From NCBI RefSeq assembly GCF_046237625.1, contig NZ_CP143545.1:2108001-2172000 (forward strand): 64,000 bases of DNA. Reading direction: 5' to 3'. Position numbers and translations under genes: made by a program. This document shows positions 44,302 through 53,794 of the stretch, in pieces (positions within the stretch are counted from its first letter, which is position 1; each line of letters starts with the position of its first letter). The notes beneath the pieces were generated by a model. That model saw only the letters and a program-made list of their open reading frames with translations. It had not been told where the DNA came from and made no database searches. The stretch is from Paraperibacillus esterisolvens (GTDB taxonomy: Bacteria > Bacillota > Bacilli > Bacillales > DSM-1321).

Positions 44302-46068
44302 TTAATATTGAACTCTCTGAATTCTGTCATCAGTTTTGTAGGAGAACGGACTTGACAAGGATTGGATATAATCAACCATTGCATCGACATCCAGCGGACC
44401 GACTACTTTGTTTTTTGCTTGTGTGAATACAGTGAATGAATCCCCGCCACCGGCCAGGAAGGCATTGGCCGTAACTGTATATGTTTTATTCGGGTCAATT
44501 GACGTTCCATCTCTCAATTGGATATTTACCACCTTTTGTCCAGCTGGCATATTGCCATCCCACGTATAAACGAGACCGGATATCTGGAGCATGGTCGTGT
44601 TTTTCCCCCATTGCTGATTGAGCAAATCCCTGATTTGCTGCCCGGTCATTTCCATTTTAACAAGTTCATTATTAAATGGCTGTACGGTATAATCTTCACC
44701 CCAGGTAATGTCACCTTGGTTGATGTCAGATCTAATTCCTCCTGGATTCATAAATGCAATATCTGTTTTTGTGGCATTCCGTTGCGAATCTGCAATTAAA
44801 TCTCCAAGCACGGATTCCCCATTTGCATTTTGTAGGGCTGTTAAATTAACGGATGTAGAACCAACCTTACGGTTGACGATGGGCTCAACTTTCTGCTCAT
44901 AGTTATCGATCATTTTCTTTATTTCCGGGTCAGGTTCAATACCTTCATGGAAAGTGGTTACGATTGAGGCTTTCTTCGACACAATGTCCTTCGTTTTTGG
45001 ATCAATCTGAAGATCGACATCTGAAAAAGCGGTACCGTATGAATAGGATTGCACTACCAGTTTATTATCGATCGTTGCGTTCATATAGGCATGGTTATGT
45101 CCGCCAAATATTACATCCACTTCATCATCTATACCAGTTGCAATATCCACGAGTTCTCCAGCTGCGTTTTCCCCATTAGTGCCTGAAACCCCTGGGTTAT
45201 GTGCCAATACGACGATGGATTTTACTCCTTGTTTTTTCAACTCGGCCACGTAGCGATTTACCGCTTGTATTTCGTCCGTGAATCTTAATCCTGCCACGCC
45301 GCTCGGGGTAACGATCGTTGGTGTTTCAGAATAAACGACGCCAATGAATCCAATGTTCATGCCACCCACCTTCAAAATCTTATACGGAGGAAGAATGGTT
45401 TTTCCGGTTTTTTCATCAATGACGTTAGCTACGACGCAGGGAAAATTCGCACCAGCAAAATTCCCGGTTTTCTCATGAGTGCCACTATTGATGAGACGAA
45501 GCAGTTCCTTCACTCCTTCATCAAACTCATGATTTCCAACTGTACCAATATCGAACCTTAATCTATTTAATATATTTATTGTAGGTTCATCCTGAAATAG
45601 GGAAGAAATTGGCGGGCTCGCACCAACCATGTCTCCAGCCTGCACGAGAAGAGTATTTTTGTTCAGTGCTTGCCTCTGTCTTAAATACGCGGCCATATAA
45701 TCCACTCGCCCAGCTGGCTTCCCTGCGACTGTTCTGGTTACATTTAGCTGACCGTGTAAATCATTGATGCCCAAAAGTTGTACCTGAACAAGACGGTTAT
45801 TAGCTGCGGGCGGCGGATTTTCCACTTGTGTTTTTGTCCGGTTTACTTCTGGACGATTTGAAATATGTCCATGATACTCCTCGGATGCCCCTTGCACTCG
45901 CATGGCTTGATGATCCCCGTATTTGCCAGTTTGGTCTGTACTATCTCCATTGTCATTTACATCTGAGATCCTTGCTTTATTGTCACGGTCTGCTGCATTT
46001 TGATTTCCGGAACAACCTTGAAGCGATAGGAACATTAAACAAATCAGCACATTAATCATCCATTTCAT
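44302..46068 (-). CDS. 5'-nucleotidase/2',3'-cyclic phosphodiesterase lipoprotein
   Basis: 588 residues, ATG after TTGGAGGAA. The N-terminal lipobox LSLQGC predicts a lipoprotein on the outer face of the membrane. The metallophosphatase domain has LLGINDLHGQL, QAGDMVGASPP, GNHEFDEG and FGGHNHAY. The 5'-nucleotidase C-terminal domain begins near residue 390 and includes NPGGIRSDI and the substrate-stacking NAFLAGGGDSF. It would remove phosphates from extracellular nucleotides, giving nucleosides for the NupG-like transporter. Confidence 0.92.
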   Translation of the reverse strand: MKWMINVLICLMFLSLQGCSGNQNAADRDNKARISDVNDNGDSTDQTGKYGDHQAMRVQGASEEYHGHISNRPEVNRTKTQVENPPPAANNRLVQVQLLGINDLHGQLNVTRTVAGKPAGRVDYMAAYLRQRQALNKNTLLVQAGDMVGASPPISSLFQDEPTINILNRLRFDIGTVGNHEFDEGVKELLRLINSGTHEKTGNFAGANFPCVVANVIDEKTGKTILPPYKILKVGGMNIGFIGVVYSETPTIVTPSGVAGLRFTDEIQAVNRYVAELKKQGVKSIVVLAHNPGVSGTNGENAAGELVDIATGIDDEVDVIFGGHNHAYMNATIDNKLVVQSYSYGTAFSDVDLQIDPKTKDIVSKKASIVTTFHEGIEPDPEIKKMIDNYEQKVEPIVNRKVGSTSVNLTALQNANGESVLGDLIADSQRNATKTDIAFMNPGGIRSDINQGDITWGEDYTVQPFNNELVKMEMTGQQIRDLLNQQWGKNTTMLQISGLVYTWDGNMPAGQKVVNIQLRDGTSIDPNKTYTVTANAFLAGGGDSFTVFTQAKNKVVGPLDVDAMVDYIQSLSSPFSYKTDDRIQRVQY

Positions 46069-46304
46069 ACTATTCCTCCAACTTCTTCTAATTCGAATTA
46101 GTTGGTATTTTTTGTTTTATGCCAAGTGAATATACAGGTTATTTAAATTTTTTAAGTTTAAACACCACTTTCTACAGACTGAATTAATTCTTTTTATTTT
46201 TTTATTCCCAACTATATAAATTTAAATGTTATATACCTATGATTTAAAAGGGAATACCTAAATATAGCCTATTTGATAAAACTTTAAAAAGTAAGGGGAT
46301 TTTA

Positions 46305-48065
46305 ATGAGAAAAAAACAATATACCCAAAATGACTCAAAGGAACTTCTAAAGAATAGAATTGAAGCTGCATCCAAAAGAAAAAAAGCAGAGTTAGTGATT
46401 AAGAACGGTAAAATTATAGATGTATTTAATCAGGAACTAATCGAAGTAGACGTTGCTATAGAGGACGGTGTGATTGTAGGTCTTGGAGAATATGAGGGGG
46501 AACGAGTCATAGATGCAAATGGTAAGTATATTTCTCCTTCGTTTATTGATAGTCATGTACATATTGAATCTTCTATGGTTACTCCAAAAGAATTTGCAAA
46601 GGTAGTATTACCACATGGAGTTACAACCATCATCGCTGATCCTCATGAAATCGCTAATGTAGCAGGGACCGAAGGAATTGATTATATGCTAGATAGCACT
46701 GAAGACCTACCGCTAAATGTTTTTATAATGGTACCTTCATGTGTGCCAGCTACACCCTTTGAGCATGCCGGAGCAATATTGGAAGCCGAAGATTTAGCTC
46801 CGTTTTATAATCATCCAAGAGTTTTAGGGCTGGGGGAGGTTATGGACTTCCCTTCTGTCAGTCATGCTGAGGAAAGTATGTTAAATAAACTATTCGACGC
46901 TAAAGCAAGAGGTGTTAAAATAGATGGTCACGCTGCTGGCTTAGATCAAGATGCGATTAACACATATACGACAGCAGGTATTAAGACAGATCATGAAGCT
47001 ATATCCATTAGTGAAGCAAAGGACCGCTTGCAACGAGGAATGTACCTTATTATCAGACAAGGATCGGTAGCTAAAGACCTGCCACAATTGATTGATGTGG
47101 TGACGGATAAAAATGCAAGGCGTTGTTTATTTGGAACAGATGATAAACATATCGATGACTTACTATATGAAGGAAGTATAGACCATAATGTAAAATTAGC
47201 TATTCAACATGGAGTGGATCCAATTAGCGCCATTCAAATGGCTTCATTTAGTGCTGCAGAATGTTATGGTTTAAAGCACAAGGGGGCAATTGCTCCGGGG
47301 TATGATGCAGATTTTCTAATTATGACTGATTTAAAACAGGTTAAAATAGAGGAAGTATATTCAGGCGGGAAATTAGTAGCACAAAACGGAGAATACCTGA
47401 ATCAAGATAGTTGTAAAGTAAATCCGAGTAAGCCGTTGTTAAGTAGTATTAACATAGGAGATATTACGTCAGAGAAGCTTCAAATCCAGTTGAGAGAAAG
47501 TAACTCAGCTCATGTTATTGAAATCATCCCAAATAGTTTAGTAACGAAACACCAAGTCGAAGAAGTGGAAGTTCTAAATAAGTGCTTTCAGCCTTCCATC
47601 GAGCGAGACCAACTTAAGCTCGCTGTTATAGAAAGACATCACCAGACTGGTCATATAGGATTGGGAATAGTAAAAGGGTTAGGCATTCAAAAAGGGGCAC
47701 TTGCAACTACTATAGCTCATGATTCGCATAATATAATTACAGCTGGAACGAATGACAAGGATATACTATTTGCAATAGAAACGGTCAAACAGATTGGTGG
47801 AGGTTTAGTAATTGTTGAAAATGAAAAATTAATCGCTTCCCTAGCCTTACCTATTGCAGGTTTACTATCTGATGAACCAGCAGAAAAGGTATACAGTGAA
47901 TTAATGGAATTAAAAAAAGGATTAGATTACATAGAGGCTTCGAAGAAATTCAATCCTTTTCTAACCCTTTCTTTCTTGGCATTACCAGTCATTCCTGCAT
48001 TAAAATTAACAGATGTGGGATTATTTGATGTTGAAAAGTTTAAGCATATATCAGTACAAGCTTAA
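46305..48065 (+). CDS. ade: Adenine deaminase
   Basis: 586 residues, ATG after AAGGGGA. An amidohydrolase-fold metalloenzyme that deaminates adenine to hypoxanthine in purine salvage. Marks are SFIDSHVHIESSM (metal ligands), TTIIADPHEIANVAG, DGHAAGL and GTDDKHIDDL, with the long C-terminal domain typical of Ade. It lies between the divergent nucleotidase gene and the convergent NupG-like gene. No riboswitch was seen in the 236-base leader. Confidence 0.95.
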   Translation: MRKKQYTQNDSKELLKNRIEAASKRKKAELVIKNGKIIDVFNQELIEVDVAIEDGVIVGLGEYEGERVIDANGKYISPSFIDSHVHIESSMVTPKEFAKVVLPHGVTTIIADPHEIANVAGTEGIDYMLDSTEDLPLNVFIMVPSCVPATPFEHAGAILEAEDLAPFYNHPRVLGLGEVMDFPSVSHAEESMLNKLFDAKARGVKIDGHAAGLDQDAINTYTTAGIKTDHEAISISEAKDRLQRGMYLIIRQGSVAKDLPQLIDVVTDKNARRCLFGTDDKHIDDLLYEGSIDHNVKLAIQHGVDPISAIQMASFSAAECYGLKHKGAIAPGYDADFLIMTDLKQVKIEEVYSGGKLVAQNGEYLNQDSCKVNPSKPLLSSINIGDITSEKLQIQLRESNSAHVIEIIPNSLVTKHQVEEVEVLNKCFQPSIERDQLKLAVIERHHQTGHIGLGIVKGLGIQKGALATTIAHDSHNIITAGTNDKDILFAIETVKQIGGGLVIVENEKLIASLALPIAGLLSDEPAEKVYSELMELKKGLDYIEASKKFNPFLTLSFLALPVIPALKLTDVGLFDVEKFKHISVQA

Positions 48066-48274
48066 AGTCTTTTTCAGTATCAATAATTAAAATTTGTTAA
48101 GTTCAAGATAAGGATCAAATCTTCTTTGTTTCAGAACGGTTCCCGTATCAGATGAGCAATGAGATATGTCATCATGCCATTTCTATTTGAGAAGGAATAA
48201 ACAAAGAAATTCATCCTCACCAGCTAAGACAGAGCTTTACTACACCTTGCTAAACTTATAAGACTAATTAAATA

Positions 48275-48303
48275 AACAGCCCTCTCCTCTTGGATGGGCT
48301 GTT
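48275..48303. terminator. Terminator between ade and nupG
   Basis: AACAGCCC (48275-48282) and GGGCTGTT (48296-48303) with a 13-base loop, then TCT on the plus strand. Confidence 0.6.
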
Positions 48304-48357
48304 CTCATAAGATTTAGGCATTTCTTTTATAGATTATGTTTTAAGGACTCAATCATT

Positions 48358-49551
48358 TTACCAAATAAACAATCCAACGAACATTGCGCTGAGGAGTGAC
48401 ACAGCAATGCCGCTCACTAAAAGCTTCCATACATTTTTTCCGATGATACGGGACTTCTCGTCACCCATTATGGAACTTATAGCACCATATATCATTCCTA
48501 CAGTGCTGAAGTTAGCAAAAGAAGTCAAAAACGTTGTTGCTACGGCAACAGTATGTGGTGGCAATGAATGAACATGCTTCTTTAGATCCATCATCGCAAC
48601 AAATTCGTTTGTAGAAAGCTTGATTCCCATAAGTTGAGCAACATACATAGCATCATGACCAGACAATCCAAGCAGATAAGCAAAAGGACTAAAAATAATC
48701 GAGAAAATCTTTTGGACAGTCAGCCCATGAATAAAAAATCCTAGGATGCCATTTGCAGCTGCTGTCAATGCAACATAACCAACAACCATTGCTAAAATGA
48801 CGATAACCATTCGAATACCTACAAGCATACTATTTGATATGGTAGAAAAGAAGTCTTTTCTTTCCTCTTTAGAAGGAACATATACGATATCTTCCTCTTT
48901 GCTCACCTCTATAGGGTTTAATACACTAGCCAGCAGTAAAGCATTTAAACAGTTTAAAGGTATAGCAGCAAATACATATTCCCCTGGAACCATGCTTAGA
49001 TAAGCTCCGATGATTGACCCACTAATACTGCTCATACTCATGATCCCAAATGTAAGAAGACGGTTTTCCTTTAAAACAGATAATTGCTGACGAATAACTG
49101 CTAAAGCTTCTGTATTTCCAAGGAACATCATTTGAAGTGAAAAGAAACTTTCCAATTTAGGCAGCCCCGACACTTTGGAAATTACCCAGCCTACTTTATC
49201 AATAATCCACGTTAAAATTCCAAAATAACTAAGAATATCAAAGAAAGTGATGATAAAAATAATTGGCATTAAGGCACTGAAAAAGAAATCAACTGAAGGA
49301 TTCGCCATTACAGATGGGAAAGCAAAAGAAATCCCCTGGTTTGCACACGATATTAAAAAAGTAAAAAAGGATGCTATTTTATTTATGACCCATGTTCCTA
49401 TTGTGGTTCCAAGCATAAACCAGGTAATAAGGAGTTCCACTATGATTAAACTTAAGATAGGTCGCCACTTTATCTGTCTTTTATTTGGAGAACAAAGGAA
49501 AACAAGGCCAAAAACAACAAAAATCCCAAGAATATTTAGTAAAAAAAGCAT
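48358..49551 (-). CDS. nupG: NupG-like concentrative nucleoside transporter
   Basis: 397 residues, ATG after GAGGAG. A CNT-family (NupC/NupG) transporter with the core VGWVISKVSGLPKLESFFSLQMMFLGNTEALAVI and the C-terminal SFANFSTVGMIYGAISS segments. Length and the guanine riboswitch in the leader match B. subtilis NupG (YxjA), the purine nucleoside importer, rather than the pyrimidine NupC. With the 5'-nucleotidase and adenine deaminase genes it makes a compact purine scavenging set. Confidence 0.92.
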   Translation of the reverse strand: MLFLLNILGIFVVFGLVFLCSPNKRQIKWRPILSLIIVELLITWFMLGTTIGTWVINKIASFFTFLISCANQGISFAFPSVMANPSVDFFFSALMPIIFIITFFDILSYFGILTWIIDKVGWVISKVSGLPKLESFFSLQMMFLGNTEALAVIRQQLSVLKENRLLTFGIMSMSSISGSIIGAYLSMVPGEYVFAAIPLNCLNALLLASVLNPIEVSKEEDIVYVPSKEERKDFFSTISNSMLVGIRMVIVILAMVVGYVALTAAANGILGFFIHGLTVQKIFSIIFSPFAYLLGLSGHDAMYVAQLMGIKLSTNEFVAMMDLKKHVHSLPPHTVAVATTFLTSFANFSTVGMIYGAISSIMGDEKSRIIGKNVWKLLVSGIAVSLLSAMFVGLFIW

Positions 49552-49730
49552 GCCAACAACTCCTCATATAGGATTCCCTGCATAAGTCAGCACTCCATCT
49601 TCAAGTTCAACCACAGAATGAAGCATGAAAAGAGAGCTGCGGAAACCAATTAATTGTGATATAGGTATCATTAATAACCTCTATCAAAGGAAATAGTCTG
49701 CATGTTTATCTCTTTTTTATTCATACTTCC
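49552..49730 (-). other. nupG leader between riboswitch and start codon
   Basis: About 180 bases of leader follow the aptamer. No classical terminator hairpin with a T-run stands out, so the expression platform is not resolved by eye. Confidence 0.5.
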
Positions 49731-49798
49731 CTGTAGTCCGGCAATTATGGCTGCCGGGTAGAAACTATCAGACCATTCAACTGATATTATACAAGGAT
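49731..49798 (-). promoter_or_regulatory. Guanine riboswitch aptamer
   Basis: On the minus strand: P1 CCTTGTA/TACAGGG (seven pairs), P2 ATCAG/CTGAT with loop TTGAATGGT, the invariant GTTTCTACC junction, P3 CCGGCA/TGCCGG with loop GCCATAAT, and closing GACTAC. The C in GACTA (position 74 of the xpt numbering) indicates guanine/hypoxanthine rather than adenine. It lies upstream of nupG, which would be repressed when guanine is abundant. Confidence 0.92.
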
Positions 49799-49924
49799 AA
49801 TATTTATAACATGCTCATTTTATAACATGCCATAGGTTTCTACAATGCATGAATTTAAAGTTGCATTCTTTTTATAACTATGAATAATTAAAAGATTTAA
49901 CGTAATCAGAATTAGAGGTAACAA

Positions 49925-50320
49925 CCGCAGTTCCCTAGTGCCGCAAACTTATGTTCATGGGCTGCCCTTGTTCCAGGCCACAATGAAAGTGCTGGAAAAA
50001 GGAAATCTGCGAGAGCCAAAAAAGGAAATAAGTATCTTCGATCCGGATTAACTGAAGCAGCTCAATCAGTCAGGGGTTCAAAGAATTACCTGGGTGCACT
50101 GTACAGACGGGCAGCCTGCCGAAAAGGTAAGAAGCGTGCAGCTATTGTGGTCGCCCATGCGATGTTACGAAGCGCATATTCCCTGCTTACGAGAAAAGAA
50201 ATGTACGTTGACCTAGGCGAAGATTACTTTGACAAACAGAGAGAAGCTTCTATTGTTAGGCATTCAGTCCGGAGACTTGAAAACCTGGGATTCACCGTCA
50301 CCATTTCGGAAGCAATCTAA
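49925..50320 (+). pseudogene. IS110-family transposase, 3' fragment
   Basis: An open frame without its own start reads FPSAANLCSWAALVPGHNES, then GKRKSARAKKGNKYLRSGL and KKRAAIVVAHAMLRSAY, and ends at TAA 50318-50320. This is the C-terminal (IS116/IS110/IS902) domain that carries the catalytic serine region. The N-terminal RuvC-like DEDD half is absent, so the element is dead. Only the 3' flank of the original insertion can remain. Confidence 0.85.
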
Positions 50321-50415
50321 TCCTAAAAAACAAATGGCTGGTAAGACGCTCTCCTTTTTTAAATGATGAACTAAAAAATCAAACCTTTAAGTCCCACAAT
50401 TACCTTAATAAAAGA

Positions 50416-50443
50416 AAAACAGAGAGTATTTACTCTCTGTTTT
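50416..50443. terminator. Bidirectional terminator-like hairpin
   Basis: AAAACAGAGAGTA and TACTCTCTGTTTT form a perfect 13-bp stem with a two-base spacer, about 100 bases after the transposase fragment. Confidence 0.7.
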
Positions 50444-50585
50444 ATTTCATTATACAAAATATCCACTAAACACCTCTGTATTTATCATTTAAATTAATCG
50501 ATTCGGCAGATAGAATCAACAATCCTTCTTCAAGTAAACTGCCCCTTTAGCACAATAAGAAAAGGAGCTGCTGCTGCAGCCCAAC

Positions 50586-50612
50586 TTTAACTAAAGCACC
50601 CTTTTGTTAAAG
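50586..50612. repeat. Palindromic repeat copy C
   Basis: TTTAACTAAAGCACCCTTTT plus GTTAAAG, a variant copy of the repeat family. Confidence 0.55.
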
Positions 50613-50700
50613 ATTCATTATATATAGGCTTACGCCTTAGAAACATACGATTCAAACGGAATAACATATTATTACCGGTCCAATTTCTAAACCGTTTAAT

Positions 50701-50728
50701 AAGAACACAGAGCAAGTTCTGTGTTCTT
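50701..50728. repeat. Inverted repeat hairpin
   Basis: AAGAACACAGA (50701-50711) is the exact reverse complement of 50718-50728 with a six-base loop. No T-run on either side, so a terminator role is doubtful. Confidence 0.55.
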
Positions 50729-50807
50729 CTCATTACAAAAACTATGCAATAAATGATTATGAATAACAAAGAAAATCTAGAAATACGCTTAGGCACTTTG
50801 TGGAGGA

Positions 50808-50840
50808 CTTAAACTAACGTACCCGTTCGTTTGTTTAAGT
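50808..50840. repeat. Palindromic repeat copy D
   Basis: CTTAAACTAACGTACCCGTT with CGTTTGTTTAAG; the two arms pair almost completely. Confidence 0.65.
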
Positions 50841-51008
50841 ATTATTCTCCTTAAAGATGTAACCCCGCTAAGATTTACGCCAAACAGATTTCCCTATATT
50901 ACGTCTATATTTCTGCCTGATCAATGCCTGTCTCTTTGGGAAATCGACTCTTGAGAGTTAACTATAAATATGCGGTGATGCTGAAAATAAGTGAAGGAGA
51001 CTGATATA

Positions 51009-51260
51009 ATGGGAATTTTATGGTCATTAATTATAAGTGGCATTATTGGTTGGTTAGCTGGAATGATTCTAGGCCGTGACGTTCCAGGAGGCGTAATTGG
51101 AAATATCATCGCCGGGTTTATTGGTGCCTGGTTAGGAGGATTGATTTTTGGTGATTGGGGTCCTCATATTGCAGGATTTGCGATTATTCCAGCATTGATC
51201 GGAGCCCTTATTGTTAGTTTTATTATGAACTCTGTAAGAAGACGAAATCACAGACATTAA
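51009..51260 (+). CDS. GlsB/YeaQ/YmgE stress-response membrane protein
   Basis: ATG 51009 follows GAAGGAG by about ten bases; the in-frame GTG 50991 is part of the site. 83 residues. The protein is three short glycine-rich helices (LIISGIIGWLAGMILG, IIAGFIGAWLGGLIFG and a third), the signature of transglycosylase-associated/GlsB proteins, which are often induced by stress. The molecular role is unknown. Confidence 0.88.
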   Translation: MGILWSLIISGIIGWLAGMILGRDVPGGVIGNIIAGFIGAWLGGLIFGDWGPHIAGFAIIPALIGALIVSFIMNSVRRRNHRH

Positions 51261-51424
51261 TAACTCTATCATCTTAACTTAATTAATAGAAGGTAATGAC
51301 CCTTCAAAAAAGGTAAAAATAGCTTTTCAATAAATAACCGGTATACAGATAGAGGGCAGTAATCACCGTAGGTCATTTTATGCAATTTTGCGTTCTCAAA
51401 TTAATAATAAAAAAGTGGTTTATT

Positions 51425-51453
51425 TTGTTAGAATATAGGATATTAACTAATAA
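51425..51453 (+). promoter_or_regulatory. Putative promoter of the candidate RNA
   Basis: TTGTTA (51425-51430) and TAATAA (51448-51453) with a 17-base spacer. Confidence 0.45.
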
Positions 51454-51454
51454 A

Positions 51455-51545
51455 TTGCCTACAAGGATGAGTAGCTACAGATGGCATCTCTGGTTACACA
51501 TTCTACCGACCAGCACCTAACTTAGGTGCTGGTTATTATTTTTCC
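51455..51545 (+). ncRNA. Candidate structured small RNA
   Basis: After a plausible promoter, GTAGCTACAGAT and ATCTCTGGTTAC pair over a GGC loop with 11 of 12 positions paired (two G-U). Then ACCAGCACCT and AGGTGCTGGT (51509-51533) form a perfect 10-bp terminator stem with loop AACTT, followed by ATTATTTTT. The transcript would be about 80 bases. No open frame with a ribosome site lies in it. I recognise no Rfam family by eye, so the sRNA call is inference from structure and signals. Confidence 0.5.
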
Positions 51546-51561
51546 AAACACTTACTTTATT

Positions 51562-51589
51562 CTTAAACTAACGCACCCGTTAATTTAAG
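51562..51589. repeat. Palindromic repeat copy E (best preserved)
   Basis: CTTAAACTAACG and CGTTAATTTAAG arms flank CACC. This copy shows the palindromic design most clearly. Confidence 0.7.
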
Positions 51590-51891
51590 TACATTTCTTT
51601 ACAAACTCAGTCTAATTACAGGAATGCTGCCCCATTCAATAATTAAAAAATCGGCTTGGTGGAAAAGAAAAGAAATTAAATAGAAAAAGTGCATTACCCT
51701 TTGAGGAGAAAATGCAATTATGTGTTCGTTGGCATGCTAGCCCTTTTCGTCAAACATTTTAAAATAGTGAATAGGTCTAATCTCCATCCTCCACCTTAAA
51801 TGTTAACCAGCTTCCACTTTTGTTATTTTGTATTGGGCTCTTATTTGGAGGGAAAGAAAGTTATTTAATTGTTACATGCATTTATCGCATC

Positions 51892-51918
51892 GATGCTGAG
51901 ATTTCCAGCATCTTTTTT
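51892..51918 (+). terminator. Rho-independent terminator
   Basis: GATGCTG (51892-51898) and CAGCATC (51906-51912) followed by TTTTTT. The transcript it ends is not identified. Confidence 0.75.
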
Positions 51919-52082
51919 AAAACCAATGGATAAAAATTTTTCTTTGGACTCGTTGTTGAATTACCTCCGAAGAAGCCTGTCCCAGGGCAGGATTTTAACA
52001 TATGAAGTTTAACATATGAAGGGATATATAAATCTCTACTCTAGAATATATTGATAAGAAATTGAGTGAATGAGGGGATGGA

Positions 52083-53495
52083 ATGCAAATTCATGTGGTG
52101 CAGAGGGGAGATAACCTTTGGGCGATCTCACAGCGTTATCGCGTTACAATTAACCAAATTGTTTCCGCAAACCAGTTGCAGGACCCAAATAGCCTTGTAG
52201 TGGGTCTTGCCCTAGTCATTCCTACGGCTAACCGGACACATACAGTCCGTTCTGGGGAGACATTGTGGATGATAGCTCAACGGTATGGGACGACCATTCA
52301 GGCAATAGAGCAAGCTAATAAGATCACCAATCCATCCCAGATAACTCCTGGGATGGTTTTTATTATTCCTGCCAGAACTCATGTTGTCCAATCCGGAGAA
52401 AGCTTATGGCAAATTGCACAGCGTTATAATACTACCGTTCAAGAAATTATCCGGTTCAATCAAATACAAAATCCTAATGTAATTATCACTGGTGCGGTTC
52501 TAAGTATACCCTTCAGAAAGACAGTAATAGATGTGAACGCTTATACCATCAATACCGGGGAAAAAGGAGCAAGTGATATTCGAGAAGTCGGAAGATACCT
52601 AACCTACTCAGCCCCCTTCTCTTATTCATTCAACGAAGACGGCACTCTGAATTCCATTACCGACGTTCCGATAATTCAGGCGTCCGTTACTGAAAGGGTG
52701 TCTCCAATGATGTCTATTACAAACTTTACCTCCAAAACTACTGGATCTCAGTTAGCTCGTACTATTCTTTCCAGTACGGATCTCCAGGATCGATTATTAA
52801 CCAATATTTTAAGTGTTATGAAACAAAAGGGGTATGAGGGATTAAATGTGGATTTTGAAACCGTTTATCCCGCAGACCGAGAGCTATATAATTCATTTTT
52901 ACAGCGTACTGTTGACCGTTTGCACCCAGCTGGGTTTTACGTCTCCACTGCCCTTGCTCCAAAAACGAGCGGTGAGCAAAAGGGCTTGTTATCTGAAGCA
53001 CATGATTACCCTGCTCACGGGCGGATTGTTGATTTTGTGGTATTAATGACATATGAATGGGGATACAGACTGGGACCTCCTCAGGCAATTTCACCTCTAA
53101 ATCAAATCAGAAGGGTATTGGATTATGCTGTTTCTGTCATTCCAAGGAACAAAATCTTTTTCGGATTTCAAATTTATGCCCGCGATTGGCTTCTTCCCCA
53201 CGTTCAGGGGCAGGAAGCTGAAACATTCAGTCCGCAGGAAGCTGTTCGACGTGCCATTCAGTATGGGGCGGCCATCCAGTATGATCAAGCAGCTCAATCT
53301 CCATTTTTCCGGTACACTGATGCCCAGGGCCGCGGGCATGAAGTTTGGTTTGAGGATGCCCGGAGTGCCCAAGCAAAATTTGATACTGTAAAATATTATG
53401 GACTGAGAGGAATCAGCTATTGGACTCTTGGTTATCCATACCCACAGAATTGGCTCCTGCTTGAAGACAATTTTACTATTCGTAAATTACATTAG
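52083..53495 (+). CDS. LysM-GH18 spore cortex/peptidoglycan glucosaminidase (SleL/YaaH-like)
   Basis: 470 residues, ATG after GAGGGGATGG. Three LysM modules (from residues 2, about 53 and about 100; each with HVVQ/HTVRSGE-LW-IAQRY) bind peptidoglycan. The GH18 barrel has the catalytic DFE at LNVDFETVYP with Glu259, and LMTYEWG and ISYWTLGYP segments. No signal peptide is present, as in spore-associated SleL and YaaH. These act as N-acetylglucosaminidases on cortex fragments during germination. Three LysM modules instead of the usual two is a small difference. Confidence 0.92.
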   Translation: MQIHVVQRGDNLWAISQRYRVTINQIVSANQLQDPNSLVVGLALVIPTANRTHTVRSGETLWMIAQRYGTTIQAIEQANKITNPSQITPGMVFIIPARTHVVQSGESLWQIAQRYNTTVQEIIRFNQIQNPNVIITGAVLSIPFRKTVIDVNAYTINTGEKGASDIREVGRYLTYSAPFSYSFNEDGTLNSITDVPIIQASVTERVSPMMSITNFTSKTTGSQLARTILSSTDLQDRLLTNILSVMKQKGYEGLNVDFETVYPADRELYNSFLQRTVDRLHPAGFYVSTALAPKTSGEQKGLLSEAHDYPAHGRIVDFVVLMTYEWGYRLGPPQAISPLNQIRRVLDYAVSVIPRNKIFFGFQIYARDWLLPHVQGQEAETFSPQEAVRRAIQYGAAIQYDQAAQSPFFRYTDAQGRGHEVWFEDARSAQAKFDTVKYYGLRGISYWTLGYPYPQNWLLLEDNFTIRKLH

Positions 53496-53794
53496 AAATG
53501 AGTAGGTTCCTTTTAGTTTTAAGTGTACCGTCATTTAACAGGTGATGCATATAGCCAGTTCTTTGTCCTAAATCATACATTTGATGGATGCGGTACCGCT
53601 GTAGTACTGCATAAAAACATTAACCATGTAACGAAAACCCCGTTAAAGGGAACTCACCTTCCCCATAAATGGCTGGATTTTATACATTGATGATTGAGGG
53701 GTATTCTGTAATCTTTACGGAGGTCATAAGAGCTAATCGGTGTTCATCTCGTCACCCTGTTCTACTGGCAGAAGAAGCAGATGGATATTGACCA

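Larger units (their letters stand above)
50321..51008. other. Intergenic region with hairpins and repeats
   Basis: Holds the terminator at 50416, repeat copies at 50586 and 50808, and a hairpin at 50701-50728 (AAGAACACAGA with its reverse complement). A minus-strand 69-codon frame here runs through two of these structures and is not credible as a gene. Confidence 0.5.
51261..52082. other. Gene-poor stretch with candidate RNA and terminator
   Basis: About 820 bases without a conserved protein gene. Holds the candidate RNA (51455-51545), repeat copy E, and a terminator at 51892. A 16-codon frame at 51712 has a good site (TTGAGGAG) but no recognised product. Confidence 0.5.

Noticed and set aside
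46069..46304. Purine riboswitch upstream of ade
   Set aside because: No GTTTCTACC core or P2/P3 stems were found in the leader.
50587..50796. Minus-strand 69-codon frame (GTG start)
   Set aside because: No ribosome site; it runs through the 50586 repeat and the 50701 hairpin and has no plausible composition.
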